NCBI GenBank assembly: GCA_003140175.1
Contig: PLJD01000065.1
Coordinates: 1-36,019 of the forward strand
DNA: 36,019 nt
Direction of reading: 5' to 3'
DNA from: Actinomycetota bacterium
GTDB taxonomy: Bacteria; Actinomycetota; Acidimicrobiia; IMCC26256; PALSA-555
Shown here: positions 32,415-36,019 of the stretch, piece after piece
Position numbering within the stretch: the first letter of the stretch is position 1
Layout: each line of letters begins with the position of its first letter
Program-made: the position numbers and the translations under genes
The notes under the pieces: model-generated
Told to the model about the DNA's origin: nothing
Databases searched by the model: none
Seen by the model: only the letters and a program-made list of their open reading frames with translations

Positions 32415-32462
32415 ATGAACGTCGAGTGGACGATCACACACCAGGTTCTGCTCCTTACGTAG
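32415..32462 (+). CDS. leuA leader peptide (attenuator, 15 codons)
   Basis: Reads MNVEWTITHQVLLLT then TAG. The three Leu codons (CTG CTC CTT, 32448-32456) lie near the stop, as in amino-acid attenuators: scarcity of charged Leu-tRNA would stall the ribosome there. Downstream come an 8-bp hairpin (32465-32484) and a Rho-independent terminator (32490-32521) before leuA. The ATG lies 8 nt after the CATCAT -10, so translation is probably leaderless. A Val codon precedes the Leu run. A conserved leuA-leader pseudoknot (LEU element) has been described for Actinobacteria; whether this is one is discussed under findings. Confidence 0.8.
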   Translation: MNVEWTITHQVLLLT

Positions 32463-32464
32463 CG

Positions 32465-32484
32465 GCGAGCACCCCCGTGCTCGC
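32465..32484 (+). promoter_or_regulatory. Leader hairpin of the leuA attenuator
   Basis: GCGAGCAC (32465-32472) pairs perfectly with GTGCTCGC (32477-32484), loop CCCC. A ribosome stalled on the Leu codons would cover its 5' arm. Confidence 0.7.
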
Positions 32485-32489
32485 GGACG

Positions 32490-32521
32490 CCTCCTCGTGC
32501 CTTTGGGCCGAGGAGGTTTTT
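32490..32521 (+). terminator. Rho-independent terminator (attenuator) before leuA
   Basis: CCTCCTCG (32490-32497) pairs with CGAGGAGG (32509-32516), with an inner GCC/GGC extension, followed by TTTTT (32517-32521). It is the only clear intrinsic terminator with a T-run seen in the window and lies between the leader peptide and leuA. Confidence 0.85.
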
Positions 32522-32554
32522 CGTGTAGCGAGCCCCCTGAGACTGGAGCCAGCC

Positions 32555-34096
32555 ATGAGCGACCATCTGAAGATCTTCGACACCACGTTGCGAGACGGCG
32601 AGCAGTCGCCGGGCATCTCCCTCGACGTGGCCGAGAAGCTCGAGATCGCCGAGCAGCTGGCCAACCTCGGTGTGGACATCATCGAGGCCGGGTTCCCGAT
32701 CGCCAGCGTCGGCGACTTCGACTCGGTGCAAGCCATCGCGAACGCGGTGCGCGGACCGGTCATCACCGCGCTGTCCCGCACCGGCTTCCAGGACGTCGAC
32801 CGGGCCTGGGAGGCCGTGCAGCACGCCGACCGGCCCCGGATCCACGTGTTCATCGCGACCTCGCCGATCCACATGGCGAAGAAGCTGCGGATGACCGAGG
32901 AGCAGGTCAAGGCCGAGATCGTCGCCGGCGTCGCTCGGGCCCGCTCGTACTGCACCGACGTCGAGTTCTCACCCGAGGACGGGAGCCGCTCAGACGTCGA
33001 CTTCATGTGCGACGTGCTCCAGGCGGCTGTCGACCAGGGCGCGACGACGTTGAACATCCCCGATACCGTCGGCTATGGGGTCCCCGAGGAGTACGGGCAC
33101 CTGATCGCCCACATCTTCGAAACCGTGCACGGCGACTACGTGATCTCCACGCACTGCCACAACGACCTGGGCCTCGCGGTCGCCAACTCGCTGGCCGGCG
33201 TGCAGGCCGGGGCCCGCCAGGTCGAGTGCGCGATCAACGGGCTGGGGGAGCGGGCCGGCAACGCCGCGCTCGAGGAGATCGTCATGGCGATCAAGACCCG
33301 CAGCGACTACTTCGGCGGAATCCAGACCGGTGTCCGCACCGAGGAGCTGGCCCGCACGTCGCGGGTCGTGTCGCGCCTCACCGGCTACCCGGTCCAGTAC
33401 AACAAGGCGGTCGTGGGCCGCAACGCGTTCGCCCACGAATCGGGGATCCACCAGCACGGCGTCCTCGAGGACCGCGAGACCTACGAGATCATCGACGCCT
33501 CGACCGTCGGCCAAGAGGCGGCCCAGATCGTGCTGGGGAAGCACTCCGGGCGCCACGCCTTCGCTGACTCGTTGGCCAAGATGGGCCTGCGGCTCCAGGG
33601 CGACGCGCTGAACCAGGCCTTCGTCCGGTTCAAAGAGCTCGCCGACCGCAAGATGCAGCTCACCGAGGCCGACCTGGAGGCGATCGTCGCCGAGGAGCTC
33701 GGCACGAACGCCGTGCACCGCTACGCGATGGCGAGCCTCGACGTGCACGGCGGGACGCAGTCGACCCCGGTCGCCAAGGTGGTGCTGACCGACGGGGACG
33801 GCAAGGTCGACGGCGAGGCGGAAGGCAACGGCATGGTCGACGCGGTGATCGCCGCCATCGCCCAGGCGACCGGCGTGACCGGCACCGTCGTGGACTTCAA
33901 GGTCTCGTCGGTCACCGGCGGGGGCGACGCGCTCGGCGACGTCATCATCCAACTCGAGGCGGAGGGACACACCGCCTCGGGGCGGGGCGTCGCCACCGAC
34001 GTGGTCGAAGCCTCGGGTCGCGCCTACCTCAACGCGGTCAACAAGCTGGTCCGCCTCCGGGACGGCCGGCCCCGGGAACGGACGGTCGGACCATGA
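32555..34096 (+). CDS. leuA: 2-isopropylmalate synthase
   Basis: 513 residues. First committed step of leucine synthesis: acetyl-CoA plus 2-oxoisovalerate. Catalytic TIM barrel (1-about 270): FDTTLRDGEQSPGISL with the metal Asp, HCHNDLGLAVANSL with metal ligands His200 and His202, and NGLGERAGNAALEE. Then subdomains with NAFAHESGIHQHG and VLGKHSGRHAF, and the C-terminal allosteric leucine-binding domain (about 385-513, with VASVTGGG-like SSVTGGGDALGDV). ATG 32555 has GGAG 7 nt upstream; a longer in-frame ATG at 32405 would translate through the attenuator and is rejected. Regulated by the leader peptide/terminator upstream and probably by Leu feedback. The stop overlaps the methyltransferase ATG. 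Confidence 0.97.
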   Translation: MSDHLKIFDTTLRDGEQSPGISLDVAEKLEIAEQLANLGVDIIEAGFPIASVGDFDSVQAIANAVRGPVITALSRTGFQDVDRAWEAVQHADRPRIHVFIATSPIHMAKKLRMTEEQVKAEIVAGVARARSYCTDVEFSPEDGSRSDVDFMCDVLQAAVDQGATTLNIPDTVGYGVPEEYGHLIAHIFETVHGDYVISTHCHNDLGLAVANSLAGVQAGARQVECAINGLGERAGNAALEEIVMAIKTRSDYFGGIQTGVRTEELARTSRVVSRLTGYPVQYNKAVVGRNAFAHESGIHQHGVLEDRETYEIIDASTVGQEAAQIVLGKHSGRHAFADSLAKMGLRLQGDALNQAFVRFKELADRKMQLTEADLEAIVAEELGTNAVHRYAMASLDVHGGTQSTPVAKVVLTDGDGKVDGEAEGNGMVDAVIAAIAQATGVTGTVVDFKVSSVTGGGDALGDVIIQLEAEGHTASGRGVATDVVEASGRAYLNAVNKLVRLRDGRPRERTVGP

Positions 34097-34728
34097 CCGT
34101 CAACCTGTGGACCGAGGCGAGCCACGCCCGCGACTACCTCGAGCACCGCCGCGACATCCCACACCACGACGACGGCTACGCCGCGCTGCTCGAGTTCGTC
34201 CCCGACTCGCCGCGCCGAGTGCTCGACCTCGGGACCGGCGACGGCCATCTCCTGGGCGTGGTCCGCGACGCCCGACCCGGCGTCGCCGGGGTCGGCGTTG
34301 ACTTCTCGGCCGAGATGCTGGGCCGGGTCCGCGCCCGCTTCGCCGACGACCCCGAGGTGACCGTCGTCGAACACAACCTGGACGGCCCGCTGCCCGACTC
34401 GCTCGGCACCTTCGACGTGGTCGTCTCGGCATTCGCGATCCATCACGTGTCGCACGAGCGCAAACGCGCCCTGTACGGCGAGGTCCGGGACCGGCTCGAG
34501 CCGCGCGGGGTCTTCTGCAACGTCGACCACGTCGCGTCGCCCACCCCGGCGCTGCACGAGGCCTTCCTTGTCACCCTGGGCCGCTCCGTCGCCGAGGACG
34601 ATCCCTCGAACCAGCTCCTCGACGTCGAGACCCAGCTGCGCTGGCTGCGCGAGCTGGGCTTCGAATCGGTCGACTGTCACTGGAAATGGCGGGAGCTCGC
34701 CCTGCTCGCCGGAACCAAACCCGGCTGA
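34093..34728 (+). CDS. Class I SAM-dependent methyltransferase
   Basis: 211 residues. SAM-binding motif I is VLDLGTGDGHLLGVV (about 43-57), the acidic motif II follows in VGVDFSAEML, and the post-motif FDVVVSAFAIHHVSHERK corresponds to motif IV. The substrate is not identifiable. The ATG overlaps the leuA stop (ATGA), so it is translationally coupled to leuA, an unusual partner. The C-terminal half (LLDVETQLRWLRELGF and DCHWKWRELALLAG) is typical of small-molecule or lipid methyltransferases of the UbiE-like group. Confidence 0.85.
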   Translation: MTVNLWTEASHARDYLEHRRDIPHHDDGYAALLEFVPDSPRRVLDLGTGDGHLLGVVRDARPGVAGVGVDFSAEMLGRVRARFADDPEVTVVEHNLDGPLPDSLGTFDVVVSAFAIHHVSHERKRALYGEVRDRLEPRGVFCNVDHVASPTPALHEAFLVTLGRSVAEDDPSNQLLDVETQLRWLRELGFESVDCHWKWRELALLAGTKPG

Positions 34729-34824
34729 ACGCCTACCTCGGCGCCGGATTTCGCGGTTCAGGGCGCCCGGCGGGGTGCCGATGCCTCTCGTAGAGAAGCT
34801 GCGGGCGCTCGGGAGGGCTGAGCC

Positions 34825-35484
34825 GTGAATGTATTGGCCGTGGGGGCGCACCCCGATGACGTCGAGCTGGGCTGTGGCGCGACGCTGCTGCGCCATGTCG
34901 CCCGGGGTGACGACGTCACGATCCTGGTCATGACCGCCGGTCAGCGGGGCCAGGTGGAAGGCATGAGCCGCCACCGCGAGCAGGAGGACGCCGCGTCCCG
35001 GCTGGGGGTCCGCCTGGTCTGGGGCGGCTTCGAGGACGGGTCGGTGCCCGAGGGACCCGAGGCGATCAGCGTCATCGACCGGGTCGTCGCCGACATCCAC
35101 GCCGAGGTCCTCTATACCCACGCCAGCCGCGACACCCACCAGGACCACCGGGCCACCGCCACCGCCAGCCTCGCCGCGGCGCGACGCCTGCCCAGCGTGT
35201 TGCAGTTCGAGACCCCGTCGTCGCAGGGCTTCGAGCCCACCGTGTACGTCGACGTCGCCGACAGCCTCGAAGACAAGCTCGCCGCGCTCCGCGCCCATCT
35301 CTCCCAGGTGCTGCGCGTGGGACCGGTCGACCTCGAGGCCATCGAGGCCCAGGCCCGATTCCGGGGATTCCAGGGCCGGATCCGCTACGCGGAGGCGTTC
35401 GAGGCGCCCCGGTTGGCCTGGGATCTCTCGACGCCAGAGGCGTTGGCGCCGGTGACGCGGCTGGCGGTCGCCGCTACGGGCTGA
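34825..35484 (+). CDS. PIG-L family deacetylase (LmbE-like)
   Basis: 219 residues, zinc-dependent N-acetylglucosaminyl deacetylase fold. Metal/catalytic motif AHPDD (8-12; His9, Asp12, catalytic Asp11) and the third metal ligand in THQDHRATATASLAAARR (about 110-113). Members include MshB (mycothiol), BshB and GlcNAc-PI deacetylases; the length is shorter than MshB (about 300), so mycothiol synthesis is not indicated. GTG 34825 has GGGAGG 8 nt upstream. It converges with leuD, 3' ends overlapping by 11 nt. The substrate is unknown. Confidence 0.85.
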   Translation: MNVLAVGAHPDDVELGCGATLLRHVARGDDVTILVMTAGQRGQVEGMSRHREQEDAASRLGVRLVWGGFEDGSVPEGPEAISVIDRVVADIHAEVLYTHASRDTHQDHRATATASLAAARRLPSVLQFETPSSQGFEPTVYVDVADSLEDKLAALRAHLSQVLRVGPVDLEAIEAQARFRGFQGRIRYAEAFEAPRLAWDLSTPEALAPVTRLAVAATG

Positions 35485-36019
35485 CCCGCGGGAGCCACAC
35501 CGCCCGGCGGCCCTCGTATCCCGTGATCTCGGGGTCGAGGGCCAAGGTCACCGCGATGTCGTCCAAGCCGTGCAGCAGCCGGTGGTGGGCATAGTCCTCC
35601 AGCTCGAAGGGCTCGTCGAGGTCGAGGGCGGGAAGCGCGACCCGACGGTCGACCACGTCCACGACGAGCTCGAGGGTCGGGTCGTCCTCCACCGCGTCGA
35701 GGATGCGTCGCACGACCGGCTCGGGCAGCACCACCGGCACCAGGCCGCCTTTCAAGGCGTTGGTGCGGAAGATGTCGCCGAACCGCGGCGCGATGACCGC
35801 CTCGAACCCGAAGTCCTGGAGTGCCCACACCGCGTGCTCCCGGGAGGACCCGATCCCGAAATTGGGCCCCGACACGAGCACCTTGACGTCCTCGCCCTGG
35901 AAATGGGCCTGGTTCAACACGAAGTCGCTGCTCTCGCGCCACTCCGAGAACAGGCCCTCGCCGAAACCGGTGCGTTCGACCCGCTTGAGCCAGTCGCTCG
36001 GGATGATCTGGTCGGTGTC
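35474..36019 (-). CDS. leuD: 3-isopropylmalate dehydratase small subunit, N-terminus cut by window edge
   Basis: 181 residues visible; the reading frame stays open to the window end and the missing N-terminal part should be about 20 residues. LeuCD isomerises 2- to 3-isopropylmalate in leucine synthesis. Diagnostic segments: DTDQIIPSDWLKRVERTGFG at the edge, GPNFGIGSSREHAVWALQDF, and VIAPRFGDIFRTNALKGGLV, the swivelling-domain signature of aconitase-type small subunits. leuC is probably just outside the window. It is transcribed towards leuA and overlaps the PIG-L gene's 3' end by 11 nt. Confidence 0.95.
   Translation of the reverse strand, partial: DTDQIIPSDWLKRVERTGFGEGLFSEWRESSDFVLNQAHFQGEDVKVLVSGPNFGIGSSREHAVWALQDFGFEAVIAPRFGDIFRTNALKGGLVPVVLPEPVVRRILDAVEDDPTLELVVDVVDRRVALPALDLDEPFELEDYAHHRLLHGLDDIAVTLALDPEITGYEGRRAVWLPRVSP

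Noticed and set aside
32405..32554. In-frame upstream ATG extending leuA by 50 codons
   Set aside because: Would translate through the terminator. The ATG at 32555 has a Shine-Dalgarno and matches the family start, and the leader peptide uses another frame.
34781..34828. 15-codon ORF whose stop overlaps the PIG-L GTG start
   Set aside because: No promoter element before it, and the Shine-Dalgarno of the PIG-L gene lies inside it. Coincidence is more likely than a leader peptide, since no repeated codon is present.
1..36019. tRNA/rRNA genes, CRISPR arrays, insertion sequences, phage genes
   Set aside because: No tRNA-like cloverleaf sequence, regularly spaced repeats, transposase motifs or long direct/inverted repeats were seen on reading through.

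Overview
The window is gene-dense and very G+C rich. It uses many GTG starts and overlapping start/stop codons, and it encodes two F420-type (LLM) oxidoreductases, an F420-era actinobacterial steroid-catabolism gene set and many leaderless-looking starts. This points to an actinobacterium, plausibly outside the mycobacteria/rhodococci (an acidimicrobial-type lineage is my guess, not shown). No rRNA, tRNA, CRISPR array or insertion sequence was seen.

Left part (1-16.9 kb): a catabolic island whose proteins match, one after another, the set known from mycobacterial degradation of steroid rings C and D (the KstR2-type gene set). It holds an SDR divergent from an EchA20-type hydrolase, a DUF35 + thiolase-like (Ltp-type) pair, IpdA-IpdB-IpdC, a beta-lactamase-fold esterase, a FadE31/FadE32-like acyl-CoA dehydrogenase pair, a FadA6-type thiolase, an Rv3548c-type SDR, a FadA3-type thiolase and two LLM oxidoreductases. 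Together they would open rings C and D of the hexahydroindanone propionate intermediate and beta-oxidise the products. rpiA and a flippase-like membrane protein gene are interleaved. A 36-codon ORF stands where echA20 stands in mycobacteria, directly before ipdA.

Middle part (17-26.4 kb): a GH15 glucoamylase/trehalase-like enzyme, an orphan peptide/nickel-type solute-binding protein, an SDR with a 3Fe-4S ferredoxin, an ECF sigma factor with a membrane partner, an endonuclease/exonuclease/phosphatase-family protein, an OmpR-type response regulator/histidine kinase pair and a VOC protein.

Right part (26.4-36 kb): mostly housekeeping. It holds an HhH-GPD protein, a DEAD-box RNA helicase with a structured leader, an aspartate aminotransferase-family protein, serA, leuA, a methyltransferase, a PIG-L deacetylase and the end of leuD. 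leuA is preceded by a clear attenuator: a 15-codon leader peptide containing three consecutive Leu codons, a hairpin, and a Rho-independent terminator just upstream of leuA.

A unifying regulatory observation is a TA(C/G)(C/G)(C/G)T hexamer 6-10 nt before the start codon of at least twelve genes on both strands. This suggests that leaderless transcription from sigma70-type promoters is the norm for operon heads here.
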